Of a stretch of DNA of 64,000 nucleotides, positions 22,145 to 34,183 are shown in pieces. The translations under genes were made by a program, and so were the position numbers. Source of the stretch: Yponomeuta sedellus (Eukaryota > Arthropoda > Insecta > Lepidoptera > Yponomeutidae); the NCBI GenBank assembly GCA_934045075.1, contig OW203746.1, positions 124,001-188,000 of the forward strand, in the 5' to 3' direction. Within the stretch, counting starts at the first letter, position 1; every line of letters starts with the position of its first letter. The notes beneath the pieces are model-generated. The model did not search any database. It had not been told where the DNA came from and worked only from the letters and a program-made list of their open reading frames with translations.

Positions 22145-25100
22145 CTAGACCAGTGCTCCTTCTTCGAAGCCGCTTGTATTTGCTCGGCGGTCACACCTAG
22201 TCTTCATCTTTTCACTCGACTCCAATCCGTTTTCCCGTACTATGGCATGAATCTCTCGCATTTTCTCACGTAACTCGGAAATGTAGTCATGTAGAGAACG
22301 TGAGTCGTCAGGAGGGCCTCCAGTCAGCAGATCTACTGGTATTCTCAGTTCTCGGCCAAAATTTACACGCGCCGGGGTTACCTTCGTGCTTTCATGTTCT
22401 GCCGTTCGGTAGGCCAGAAGAAATGGCGGTATGTATTTGTCCCAGTCTCTCTGGTGCCTGTCAACGACTTTTGCTAAATGTCTCTCAAGTGTTTGGTTAA
22501 ATCTTTCTACCATGCCGTCAGATTGAGGGGTGGTCCTAGTCTTATGCATTCCCAATATTTTACAGAGTTCTTGAAATACTTGAGACTCAAAGTTCCTGAC
22601 TTGGTCGGAGTGTATTTCCAAGAGCACACCAAACCGGCAAACTACTTCCTCAAACAACTTGGAGGCAACAGCGTGGCTTCTTGATTGGGTATGGCGAATA
22701 CCTCTGGCCATTTAGTGAAGTAATCCATAACTACCATGAAATACTTATTTCCTGATTCCGTTACTGGGAACGGTCCAGCCACATCAACTGCAATGCGTTC
22801 CCATGGCGCACCAACGTTATAAAGTTGCAGATTTCCTCGGCTTCTAGTTGGTGGGCCTTTCACCGCGGCGCAAGTAGCACACTTGCGGCACCAATCTTGC
22901 ACATCTTCTCGACAATGGAGCCAGTAAAACCTTTCTCGAATCTTTGTTAAAGTCCTTTTTACGCCCAAATGTCCACCTGACACGCCGTCATGTACTTCAC
23001 GAAGGACATCTTGTACCTTATCTCTTGGGACAACTATCTGAAGGTGGAACTCTCTGCCGTTAGGTTTCTCCCATTTTCGGTAAAGTATTCCGTTCCGAAG
23101 AATAAAACTGTCCCATTGAGCCCAGTATGCCTTGGTGACAGCACTAGTAGGAGCGACTTCGCACCATCTTGGCTTGCTTGTCCTTGCCTCGTTTCTTCCA
23201 TGCGACAATGAGCCGTACATCTTCGTCATCTTCCTGTGCTTCTTTCATCGCCTCATCTTCCCAAGATCTCGATGGACTCATTCTTGTCAATCTCAATGGC
23301 AGTTCCTTTGTCTCTTGTTTAGCACAGTGCTTGCAGTCTTCCGGACACGGCCTTCTTGACAGTGCGTCAGCATTTCCATCGCCTTTCCGCTGCGGTGTTC
23401 AATAATAAAGTCATACTCCTGCAGTTCGATCCATCGAGCAACTTGCCCCTCTGGATTTTTAAATTGTAACAGCCACTTCAGGGCGGCGTGGTCAGTGCGA
23501 AGCGTAAACCGCATGCCGAGGAGATATTTGCTGAAGTGGTGTACTGTCTTTACCACAGCCAAGAGCTCCCTTCTTGTCACACAATAGTTCCTTTCAGGTT
23601 TCGACAGCGATTTACTAAAATAGGCCATCACAATCTCTCTGTCGCCTTGTTTCTGCGATAACTATCCTCCGATCGCTGTGTTACTGGCGTCAGTGTCTAC
23701 AATGAATTGGCCGTTAGGTTGCGGAAATCCCAAAATTGGAGTCTAGCAAAGACATTTTCTTAATTTTTGAAAGGAACTCTCACATGTGTCATTCCAATGA
23801 AATGACTGCTTGTCTTCAGTCAGTCTGTGTAAAGGCTTGGCAATTTCAGAGAACCCCTTAACAAAGCGTCTATAATATGAGCATAGCCCTAAAAATGCTC
23901 GCACTTCAGTCTTGTCTTTGGGAGTAGGCCATTTTTGCACTGCTTCGATTTTGGCTGGATCTGTCTGTATGCCTTCGCTGGTTATCACATGGCCGAGATA
24001 GCTTACCTTGTTCTTAAATTAACTGCATTTCTTCGGATTTAACTTTAAGTTTGCTTCCATTATCTTCTTAAAAACTTGCTCTAGATTTTGTAAGTGGTCC
24101 TCAAAATCTGTACCCATGATTATGACGTCATCCAAGTAGACAAGGCAGGCTTCTCCAACTAATCCTGCCAGTACGCACTCCATAAGTCGTTCGAATGTAG
24201 CTGGCGCGTTGCACAATCCAAAAGGCATCACGTTAAATTGCCATAGACCTTTACCAGTTGAAAAAGCCGTCTACGGCTTCCGACGCCGCCGTCTACGTCG
24301 GAAAGCCGTCGTTTCCACTTGCCAGTATCCGGATTTCAGATCTAACGTCGAGAACCATTTCATGCCACTCATAGTGTATAGGGTATCGTCTATTCGTGGC
24401 AGTGGATAACTATCCTTTTTCGTCACATCATTAAGCCGTCGATAGTCTACACAGAACCTTGTGCTACCATCTTTCTTCTTTACCAACACAACGGGAGAAC
24501 ACCATGGGCTAGCAGAAGGTTCTATAATGTTGTTTCTCTTCATGTCTTCCAACATGTCGTGTACTTCCTTTTCTTTGGCAATCGGTATGCGTCTTGCTCG
24601 CTGACGAATAGGTCGCTCCTGTCCAGTGTCGATTTTGTGCTGAACTAACGATGTTCTTCCAGGATTTCCTTCGTCAGAGAAGATATCCCTAAAGCGCAGT
24701 AGCAACCTCTTAGCTTGCATGCTTTGCGAATAGCTCAGATTACTCTTAGAATCCTCAAGGAGTTTAGTGGCTATGATTTCACTCCTGGTATTCGATGTGT
24801 TTGAGCTAGGAGATGATTGGCAGCTTCTCATCCAAACGGCTGCCTCACACCTTCCGATAACGTCACCTTTGCTAAGGGTAATCTCACGATCGCCTATATT
24901 CACAACCCTTACTACAGCGGTCTTGCCTCCATAGACGAGAGTTCTTGTTGTCAGCAATTTCTGACTGGCTGCACTGTCTCGCGTATCTTCAATCAGCACA
25001 CATCTATTCCGCTGATTCTTCTGACTCAAAGGCAGCTTCACCTTTACTTCAGCTTGTGCTCGTCTAGGTATTACGATTTTCTTCAGGCACGTGACATTTC

Positions 25101-26896
25101 CATCGGGACCGCCAAGTATGAAGTTCTCCTCATCACCACATTTAAAGACACCGTTAGTGACATCGATGTGACAGTTGTGTTTCTTCATAAAGTCTAGGCC
25201 CAGAATGCAATCATCCATAATTTCGGCTACGATTACGTCGTGAATATATGACGCCTCCCCAACACATATCGTAACCGACCTTTCACCCAGGACGGGTATC
25301 TGCTGGCCAGAAGCGGAGAGAAGTCTGCATAAACTGGTGCCTTTGTGTATCCCTACAGCTTTCACCAGGTCTGGTCTCACTATTGTTCTAGAGGCTCCTG
25401 TATCTAGGGTGATTTTGCACTCTATTTTATTCACTGCACCGCATATTAGTAGACTGTTCCCATTCCATGCTTGTGAGATTCTGGTTACTGGGGCTTCCTC
25501 CGCTCCAGCCAGTACTCGCCTCGGAATCCTAGTTTCGTTTCCCTGATTCACAGTGGAGGCCGGAGCGTCATGCTTCTTTACGAACTCTACAAAACGCTGC
25601 TCTAGATTGTTGAGACACGCATCCAATCTGTCATCTGTTTTGGTCGGTTGCCTTTCCTTCTTAGGACACGTGAACTGCAGATGCCCTCTTTCCCCACACT
25701 TGTAACACATGCGCCCGGAGTTTCTCTTGGGTGGTGTCTTGATCTCTTTAACCTCCTCCGTAACTTCTCGAAGTTTATACCCTTGCCAGATATCATGACG
25801 CACAGCTTCTACTTCCAGGGCGTGTGCCAGAGCTTCTTTTAATGAAGAATGGTGGCGAAGCTTTACTGCAGCCCTAATTTCAAGATCCTTGATCCCGTCG
25901 ACGAAGGCTTGTAAAATATTCGTGTCCACCATCTTACTATCAGCAGAAGGGTACGCCTTTCGAACCAGCTTCTCAATTTCCAACGCCCATTGTTGAAGTC
26001 CTTCACCCAGGCGCTGGGTCCGGTCGCGTAGCTGGGCACGAAAAACGTGTTCCAGGTGCCGTTCCCCATATCTAGCCTCAAGTGCCTCCAGCAGATCTTT
26101 GAACTTGCTGCCTGAGGTGGGCAGTACCTCCAGGACAGATAAAGCCGAAACTCTGAGCGCGACGGTGAGGGCTGTCAGGCTTTGTTCGTCCGTCCACCCG
26201 TTTGAAGCAGCAACAGTCTGGAACTGCTGTCGGTAGGCGACCCAAGACGTATAACCATCGTATGGAGGCACCTTCACTTTAGGCCCCTGGCTTTTGCTGA
26301 CAACTCTGCTCGACGTTACTCCAGCAGCTTTTATACGCCGAACTTCCTGCTCTAGTCCAGCGAGGCCATTTTTCAGACTTTGTAGGTCCTGCTCTAATTT
26401 GGTAATCCGTTCGGCCACTACCTCTACATGTTCATGTAGCTTAGCGACCGTATCACTGAACTTTGTAACGGCAGAAAGGATCACCTGTTGATCTGCCTTC
26501 TGTTCTTTTCGCAGGCCTCTTTGTTCTTCTCGCAGGCCTCTGTTCTTCTCGCAGGCCTCTCTGTTCTTCTTGCAGGCACTGCATCTGCTTGCTCTGTTTT
26601 TCTTGCATGCCCTTCAACATCGCCATCAGGCACGACATATCCGAAACCTCCATTGTACGTGACTGAGGTCTAATGTCTTCGGTGGGCGTGGCCTGGTGGG
26701 CGTGGCCAGTGGGCGGAGCCGCTGGGCAGGTAAGCTGCGTCTGCTCGGTGGGCGTGGCCTGGGGGGCGGGGCCAGTGGGCGTGTCCCTATGGCCGGTGGG
26801 CGTGGCCTGAGGGGCAGTGGGCGTGGCCTCCGCAGCACCTCTGGACCTGGTCCTCACTCCAGAAGTATCCTCTCTCGGAGTCAGTGGCATCTCCAA
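22145..26896 (-). pseudogene. Ty3/gypsy-type gag-pol, multiply broken
   Basis: Minus-strand order: gag start (26896, MEMPLTPRED) with PTG-rich repeats; coiled-coil and capsid region (26484 to about 25750); zinc knuckle CYKCGERGHLQFTC (about 25700); protease LDTGAS (about 25415); RT from about 24640 with LKSGYWQVE then MPFGLCNAPATF and YLDD (24231-24019); RNase H (23988-23293, with FTLRTDHAALKW); integrase with an H-H-C-C finger (HDGVSGGHLG...CRKCATC) and a DDE core (22711-22145, MVERFNQTLERH). Frameshifts or stops lie near 26470, 24250, 24010, 23740, 23290 and 22680, and a stop at 22145. No env is seen. Inactive. Confidence 0.9.
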
Positions 26897-26916
26897 ATCC
26901 CACTTCTGACACCAAA

Positions 26917-27399
26917 TGTTACGGGCTAGGGTTCTGGATTTGGATGTAAAACGCCAATGACAACTTCTTAGGATTTATTCACGCAGGGTCTGGTCTGCAG
27001 GTCTTCACGACACGAAGTCCACACGTAGATTCCAATCGCAGGTCCAATCGTAGTCCAATAGTATCGCTGAGGTCGTAGGTTATCGCTCGTATCGCAGGTA
27101 TATTCGCTTGAAGTTCACTCTTCGCTCTTCCAAACGGAACTGACTGCGCGCCGCGGCGACCGCTATTTATATCCGCCGGCAAGGGTTCTAGAACATTCAA
27201 GTACGTACCTACACTCGGTGCACGCGGCAACGACTCTAGAACAAAGTCCTTGTCAAAGAGATTTGAACCTTATGCGCGTGGACATACGAGTCACTATTGC
27301 TTGCAGCGTTTTATTGTTTACTAAAACGCAGCATGCGGCGACTATTCGATAGGCTTCCAGAAGGCTCTATTCCAGATGGTTCGGGATAGGACCGCGACA
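26917..27399 (-). repeat. Gypsy 5' LTR (only LTR found)
   Basis: 483 bp on the minus strand, starting TGTCGCGGTCC and ending CCCGTAACA. It is followed after two bases by a primer-binding-site-like TGGTGTCAGAAGTGGGAT. No second copy is found downstream of pol. Confidence 0.75.
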
Positions 27400-27850
27400 A
27401 TATTAAGGGTGCCATAGAAAAGAATTGAAGAGCAAATGATTGCGCCACCCTCTAGGCATGATGACTATTGATGACCCAAGTCTTATTTATTCAAGTCAAC
27501 AATCCATTATCAACACAAAATATATCTATTACAGTAAGAACACAAAAAGAAAATTTAAAGAATTTGTAATTTTACTGTCAAATATATGCTCTCGAGGCCT
27601 TGTCTTCACCTCCGTGGGTACAAGACATGTGTCGGTCGCATAGGTATGTCAAAATTTGTGTCTATCTCGACCGAAATTATCTCGGCAGCGTCACCATGCC
27701 ACTGCTTGTAGACATGTCTCGGTCTTCTCCATCTCGATCGCGATGGCCATGCTAAAGTCGAGACATCTCGGGCACATCTCGAACTCGATAGAGAAACTGA
27801 CATTTTTGCATAGAAAAGGGCGTTTCTTGAGGGGACCATGCTAAGCGTAC

Positions 27851-28314
27851 TGGTTTGAGTTATTCGTTTACTGGTCAGTTTCCTCACTCGTCAGTTTTCA
27901 TAACTCGTCATTTTACATAGCTCGTCAGTTCGGTCAGTCAGGGTGGAAAGTGGAAGCTGAAGTTAGTAACTGGCAAATTAGGGAAACTGACGACTCTAAC
28001 GAGTGCCTCCCCGACTCGTATGTGTAATATAAATATTTATAATAAAAGATCTATTTGAAGATAGCCAAACCGGGGTATTCGATTGTCTATGTACTCTGGC
28101 ATGTATTAATCTAGTACGTAGAAATAAGCGAAAAAAGCGTAAAAAGTTAAGTTTGCGGACAGAAGTGGATTTACGGAAACTTGGAATATTTATGACATCA
28201 TACTGATCATATCCTTAGAATGACATAAGTGAAGTTTTTGTTTTGGTTGGAAAAGTATTTTATATAGGTAGTCGTCATTTTGACGACTTATGAAAACTGA
28301 CCAGGGGCATTATT
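27851..28314. other. Intergenic sequence with repeated CTCGTCAGTT motifs
   Basis: 27868-27945 repeats variants of ACTCGTCAGTTTTCATA about every 16-18 bp; inverted forms (AAACTGACGAGTGCC) appear near 27980-28010 and 28515-28545. No gene is seen. Confidence 0.45.
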
Positions 28315-28460
28315 ACGTAAGTATCCACTGAGTTGCGTGACGTTGATTTTTACTTTTTTTAAGCTACTCCGGCTGTCAAATGCATACATTGTTTGGCACT
28401 TAGGAGTCGTCTAAATGCTTTACTCGATAGAGTGGAATGCTACGTAATAGGAGATCTGTT
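28315..28460 (+). repeat. Dispersed repeat X, copy 2
   Basis: Second copy of the repeat at 480-635, in the same orientation, lying between the foldback element ending at 27850 and the P-like element starting at 28602. Class unknown. Confidence 0.6.
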
Positions 28461-28805
28461 AACGAATAAATAAAAACTGATGAATTACATAAAATGGCGA
28501 ATTTTAAGGAAACTGTGTCGAGTTGAGAAAACTGACGAGTGCCTTTCCGACTCGAGTAAACCTGCGTTTTGTTCCGTGCCTGCATTTGAATATGATGATC
28601 CCACGGATGTCAAAAAAAGACGGATGCCATCTCGCATTGAAAGGGTGTGAAGCACCCCTAGTCCGACACTTTCGTGTGCATACACGAGCTAACTCACACA
28701 GATACACCAAGTCGATCACTCTGCCGCCATTACGCCAAAGTACGCTCCGGGCAGCAGTGCCATGCCAGTAAGTCTCGTTTGACACAAAAGAAAATTTTAA
28801 GAAAT

Positions 28806-28882
28806 GCAGTCTTGTGTGGTACGGTGGTGTAAACACTTCTCGAAAAAATGCAATAAGTCTCATGGGAGCACCTACCATGCGT
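28806..28882 (+). pseudogene. THAP domain, first exon (element F)
   Basis: ATG at 28806 gives MQSCVVRWCKHFSKKC...GSTYHA with THAP-like cysteine spacing, then a strong donor in CATGCGTAAGT. A second THAP exon was not identified with confidence in 28900-30360. Confidence 0.5.
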
Positions 28883-29827
28883 AAGTAATGTTTTAAGTTA
28901 CTGATTCGTGATATTTTTCCTTATTAGGTTTTGTTTACTTTTCTTTATTTTCTTAATTGGGATGTCAAATACCGCTGTGATACCAGTTTTTTTTCGGGAA
29001 AAATTCCCGAAAAGTGGAGAAATATGTATTTGTTGCATTTATTAGTGTTTTTATATGGAGTTATTGAAATACGCAACTGTAACCCTTATAAAATAACATA
29101 TCTTTATTATCTTCAAATATCGAACTGTATGAAATTTGCCGCCTCATTTCTGTACAAGCCAAACGTTGTGCATAAGCCGTCTATTTCTTTTTATAGTGCC
29201 AATGGCTATACCACAAACATAAAAAACAAGAGATAATCTACAATAATTATTGACAGCTGACATCCAGCTGATATTAGTTAAGTTGTCAAACACCCGCCAC
29301 CGTCGTAGGTGGCAGTGATATTACTTAGATATTTTGTATCCTAAACTTTCCACTTATTCGTCATATGTGATAATGTGAGTAAATTGAGCGCGTGAGTTAG
29401 TTGGTGACGCTGTTTCACGTTAATTTGTAAATTTAATTTGTTTCTCTTTCTAATTCTTGTTTCTTATTCGTTTTTATCAATGTTTTAAAACTTGAAGAAA
29501 AAAAAAAAGAGGCAGTTTTTATAGGTATCTGTTACAAAAACACTTAATTTGTCGATTCCAAAACTCCCAAATTTTTTAAACTTCACTCCATATTAGCACC
29601 TTAAAATAAGTAAATATAGTTACACCCGATTTGATTCTATAGTAACAAACTAAAAGAAAGTGCTATCATTGTTAGCTAACATCTTAACTGCAAGAAAATA
29701 TGCATCCGATTTATAACCAATCCTCAATCGAGGCCCCACCTCCTTCATAAAAGCCACTCAGTAATGTATGATAAAAGTGAAACCGTCACTAGATTAGGTA
29801 ATTTTTTTTTTTCTGATAACATGTTTT

Positions 29828-30199
29828 AAGGCGTTTCGGAGCGCTAATTAGCGCCACCAATGGAAAAAATCATAACTTTTTTATAGAACGTTTTTATCTA
29901 AAAGTGAACATGAGAAATCTTAACAACTGTGATAACTATTTTTCAAACTTACAGTCTAGAACATATGATCAATAGATTAGAACTTCGATGGATTTCCGCT
30001 AAACTGGCTGTTTTTGGCGGAAAGTGATTGAAGTCCTTGGTTGTTGATTCTAGTTTCTAGACTGTATGTTTAAAAAATAGTAGTTAAAAACAGTTGTTAA
30101 GATTTGTCATGTTCACTTTTAAAATAAAACATTATAACGTAAAACACAACTTATGACTTTTTTCCATTGGTGGCGCTAGTTAGCACCCTGAAGGACCTT
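29828..30199. repeat. MITE Z with 40-bp inverted ends
   Basis: Left AAGGCGTTTCGGAGCGCTAA then TTAGCGCCACCAATGG; the right end is the inverted equivalent (CCATTGGTGGCGCTAGTTAG...GACCTT). Related sequence is at 44299-44360 and, inverted, at 53276-53493. Non-coding, 372 bp. Confidence 0.7.
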
Positions 30200-30510
30200 G
30201 ATTCTCTTGATTTGAAAAAAATTGGCAAAGTGATATTAATAAAATTGGCAACACCGCACGCATCATAAAGAGACGGCGGCCATTTGTCTGCTTCACTCGT
30301 GATTTTAGAAGGTTCCATCCACAGGTTCCATCCGTAGAGGGAGTAGGTACTCTGTCTACGGTTCCATCCGTCTTTTTTTTTTTTTTGGGACTTTTTGGCG
30401 GGAAGTCAAATTGAGCGGTCGATTTAAATTTTCTTACCAATAAAATTTAAGTTATTCGGCATTTAATAACTCATTTCGACAGTAAATAATTAAAAACTTG
30501 TCGAGAAAGG

Positions 30511-31599
30511 ATGGGGGTCCAAAGTGACGGGGAGGAGGATCCCCCCGAGCGCAAGCGGCGTTTCGAGGAAACCGTACCAACAAAGGATGGTATGTACAAC
30601 ATGGACTTCAAAACGAATTACACAAGGTTATTCCTTGAAAATAACTCCAGCGACTACACGGTCTATGTTGAGTCCAAAGATCGAGACAAGTTAGGGAACA
30701 GAAACCCTCTTAAACTGACGCAATTGTTCATGGACAATGTAAAGGGTATTACAGGAGTCATCAGGATCAATGCGTATAAAATTGGAGTATCATTCACAAA
30801 AGCTGCAGCAGCTAATGGATTTTTAAAGCAGGAAAAATTTCTGAATTATCACAAGCTCCGCGCCTTCATCCCTGCCCACTTAGTGGAGAGAGTGGGAATA
30901 ATCAAACATGTACCAGTAGACATTTCGAATGAGGATATCTACAAGAGCCTTTCTTGCGATGCAGAAATAATATCGGTGAAACGCTTCATGAAACGAGATG
31001 CTGAGAAAAAGCTACAGCCAATGACCACAGTGACAATCACCTTTTCGACCACAACGCTTCCTCAATATGTGTACCTGAAGCTTTTCAGGTATCCAGTCTT
31101 CACATATGTACCACCACTTGTGCAATGCTACAGGTGCTTTAAGTTCAACCACAGCGCAAAACACTGCAGAAGTGAACAGATGTGCTCATCTTGTGCTGGT
31201 CAGCACTTATACAAAGAATGTATGACGGACCAAATTACATGCATTAACTGTGGCAAAGATCACCTTGCCATATCCAGAGATTGCCCAATAAAAAAACAAA
31301 AAATGGAAGAGAAACGCAGCAAAATATTGAACCAAAATCGGTCATTTGCCTCTGTGGTAAGTAGGGTGGATTTCCCACCTTTAAGAACAAAAAACATGTC
31401 ACCAAAAATTACTCCCAAAGAAAATGTAAGCACCCCTAATGTTGAGAAAGTTGATGTTGCTAGCAAAAAATTCGATATCAAATCAATTGCTTCTAATGAA
31501 ATAATTTTAAATGCTATTGTAAAGTCCTTGGTTTCCTTGGCTAACTCGAATGACTCCATGGGTAGAATAAAAGATGTATTCCTGAAGAACTTAATTTAA
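30511..31599 (+). CDS. LINE ORF1 (Gag-like nucleic-acid-binding protein)
   Basis: 362 codons, intact. The C-terminal half carries CCHC knuckles: CYRCFKFNHSAKHC, CSSCAGQHLYKEC and CINCGKDHLAISRDC (about residues 210-260), typical of I/jockey-type ORF1. The N-terminal half holds an RRM-like region (about 50-190). ATG at 30511 is followed in frame by an acidic and then RKRR-type segment. The protein binds the element RNA. The ORF2 start follows 2 bases after the stop. Confidence 0.85.
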   Translation: MGVQSDGEEDPPERKRRFEETVPTKDGMYNMDFKTNYTRLFLENNSSDYTVYVESKDRDKLGNRNPLKLTQLFMDNVKGITGVIRINAYKIGVSFTKAAAANGFLKQEKFLNYHKLRAFIPAHLVERVGIIKHVPVDISNEDIYKSLSCDAEIISVKRFMKRDAEKKLQPMTTVTITFSTTTLPQYVYLKLFRYPVFTYVPPLVQCYRCFKFNHSAKHCRSEQMCSSCAGQHLYKECMTDQITCINCGKDHLAISRDCPIKKQKMEEKRSKILNQNRSFASVVSRVDFPPLRTKNMSPKITPKENVSTPNVEKVDVASKKFDIKSIASNEIILNAIVKSLVSLANSNDSMGRIKDVFLKNLI

Positions 31600-31600
31600 T

Positions 31601-34183
31601 TATGGATAATAGTTCACATTCAATTCAGAATATCCCGAATAATAAATCTTTTCTTACCATAGCACAGTTTAACATACAGAGTGTTAATAACAAGAAGCCA
31701 TTGCTTATAAATTTTTTATCAGAAAATGACATATTTGCTTATTAAATGAAACTTGGTTAAAACAAACAAGTAATTTTTATATATCTGGTTACCATGCAAT
31801 TTTACAAAATGGACCTAATGGCTATGGAGGTGTAGCGATTTTAATAAAAAACTCATTTAAATATACCAAAATTAATACTCCTTACTATGATTTTTTACAA
31901 ACAGCTGCTATTAATTTAAAAACTAGAACTGGTAATTTGTCTATTGTATGTGCCTATAGTCCTCCAAGAGGTGGGCGTTTCAAGTGTAGGAGATTAAAGC
32001 AAATACTTGATAGTTTGCCTAAACCAATTATGCTTTCAGGTGACTTGAATGCACATCATGTTGCTTTTGGTTGTGTCTCCAGTAATTCTCGAGGTAATGA
32101 CATTTTCAACTTAATAGATGAGTGTGATCTTTGCATATTAAACACAGGCTTTCCAACTACAGTTGGTACTATTCATCACAATCAATCAGCTATTGACATA
32201 TTGTGTGTTAGTCCTCATGTGGCTCCTTTATGTGACTGGAGGGTGCATGACGATCCCATGGGCAGTTATCACTTTCCAACTATAATTAATATTCAAACTT
32301 CTGTTGAAAAATTTGAGGTAGCATCTCCATCTGATCGTTTCATTTATGGTAGAGCTGACTGGTCCAAATATTTATCTGAAAGTGAAACAAAATTTGATAA
32401 TATAGTTTTAGATTCTCATGATCCACTTGTTATGTACAATAATTTTTGTAACAAATTAGATACCATTAGAAATGAATGCATCCCCAAATTTAAAGGTAGG
32501 ATAAATCCTACTAAATTAAGAAAACCGGTACCTTGGTGGGATAGTGACTGTACTGCCGCAGTTAAAAATAGTAAAGAATCATTACATCACTACCGGCTTT
32601 ATCCCACAATTGATAATTTCATACAATATAAAAAAACTGATGCAATTAAAAAGAAAATATTGTCTGAAAAAAAGAAGGATGGATGGAGAAAATTGTCTGA
32701 GTCTTTTAATAGATATACACCAGTAAGCATAATTTGGAATTATATACGCAAATTCAAAAGAGTTACCTGTCGTAAATCATCCAGAAATGATGAATGGATT
32801 CCTTCCTTTTTGAATAAATATGCTCCACCTTCCCCACCTGAAAAAGAGATAGACACAACAAGGTTAAAAAACATCTTTGATACAATTGGTAATATTGAAA
32901 GTAGCTTTCTCTCTGAACCATTTACACTTTCTGAATTGAATGTAGCTTTAAAGTCTAGGAAAGATACTAGTCCAGGTCTTGATGACATACCCTATAAATT
33001 AATAAGTAACCTTCATCCTAAAGCTCAAAACATGCTTTTAAACGTTTATAATTTATTATGGAGTCAGGATCTCATTCCAGAAACCTGGAAAACACAATGT
33101 GTTATACCAATTTTAAAACCTGAAAAACCTGAAAATGATTGTAACTCTTACAGACCAATATCTCTGTCATCTTGTGTAGGTAAATTATTTGAATGTATGC
33201 TTAAGTTGAGACTAGAATGCTATACTGAAAGAAATAAAATTTTACCTGAGCAACAGTTTGGTTTCCGCAGAGGTAAAAGTGCTTCAGAGAATTTCACTTC
33301 TCTTATTGTTGACATTAAGAACTCTTTTCACAGTCACTCGTATACAGCTTGTACTTTTCTTGATGTAAGTGGTGCATTTGATAATGTTAATCCAACCATA
33401 CTCGTACAGATTCTCAGAGATGTTGGTGTGCCTGGCAAAGTCTGCAAATGGATTTTTAACTTTTTATATGACAGAACAATGTATGTCAAATTCAATAATA
33501 TTTTACATGGACCACAACATGTTTATAAAGGCACCATGCAGGGATCTATAATATCTCCTTTGCTTTACAGCCTATATACTTCACAAATAAATTCTTTTGT
33601 AAATAATGCTTCTGTGAAATTTCTGTTATTTGCAGATGATATAGTTGTATATAGTGTAAATAAAAATTTGAATATTGCTGTAAATAATTTAAATGATGGA
33701 CTATCTCAGGTCTACAGGTTTTACGATAGTTTAAACCTAAATATTAATGTCAATAAGAGTAAAGCTATGATATTTACAAAAAAATTTTTAGATATGAAAG
33801 ATGTTCCTTCTGTATTATACAATAATAATACATTGTCTTGGGTAAAAGAAAAGAAATTTCTTGGTATATATTTAGATTGTAAACTTAGTTTTGAAACTCA
33901 TATTAATTATATTGTAAAGAATGCATGCAAAGGTTTAAATATTCTACGAAGCCTTGCTGGTGTTCATTGGGGTTCTGACCCTAAAATACTATCCATGTTA
34001 TACAAAAGCATTGTCAGAAGTCACTTTGACTATAGTTGTTTAGCGTATATGAATGCAAATATTAGTTATTTAAGAAAGCTTGATGTAATACAAAATAAAG
34101 CTTTAAGAATAATTACTGGAGCTATGTGCTCAACTCCTATCAATGCTATGGAATCTGAAGCATGCATTATGCCTTTGAAATAG
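31601..34183 (+). pseudogene. LINE ORF2: endonuclease and reverse transcriptase
   Basis: ATG at 31601 begins MDNSSHSIQNI; the endonuclease starts at FLTIAQFNIQSVNNKK and is shifted out of frame near 31740. The main frame 31937-34183 has SGDLNAHHVAFGC (endonuclease), KPEKPENDCNSYRPISLSS, FGFRRGKSASENF, FLDVSGAFDNV, GTMQGSIISPLLYSL and the catalytic FADDIVVYS. The frame ends at 34183 just after MPLK; coding continues in another frame. The product would nick the target and copy the RNA (target-primed reverse transcription). Confidence 0.88.

Larger units (their letters stand above)
20528..27850. mobile_element. Long-armed foldback element with nested retroelements
   Basis: Arms of about 450 bp are inverted copies: left 20528-20615 plus 21489-21846, and right 27400-27850. 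Shared landmarks are GTACGCTTAGCATGGTCC (ends), GAAACGCCCTTTTCTATGC, GCATGGCCATCGCGATCGAG, GAGATAATTTCGGTCGAGAT, GGTGAAGACAAGGCCTCGAG, GAGGGTGGCGCAATCAT, CTATGGCACCC. No target duplication is obvious. A LINE fragment interrupts the left arm, and a Ty3/gypsy LTR starts exactly at the inner edge of the right arm. Class unknown. Confidence 0.75.

Noticed and set aside
22145..26896. Endogenous infectious-type retrovirus with env
   Set aside because: Only gag and pol domains are visible, many frames are broken, and no envelope-like ORF lies downstream of integrase.
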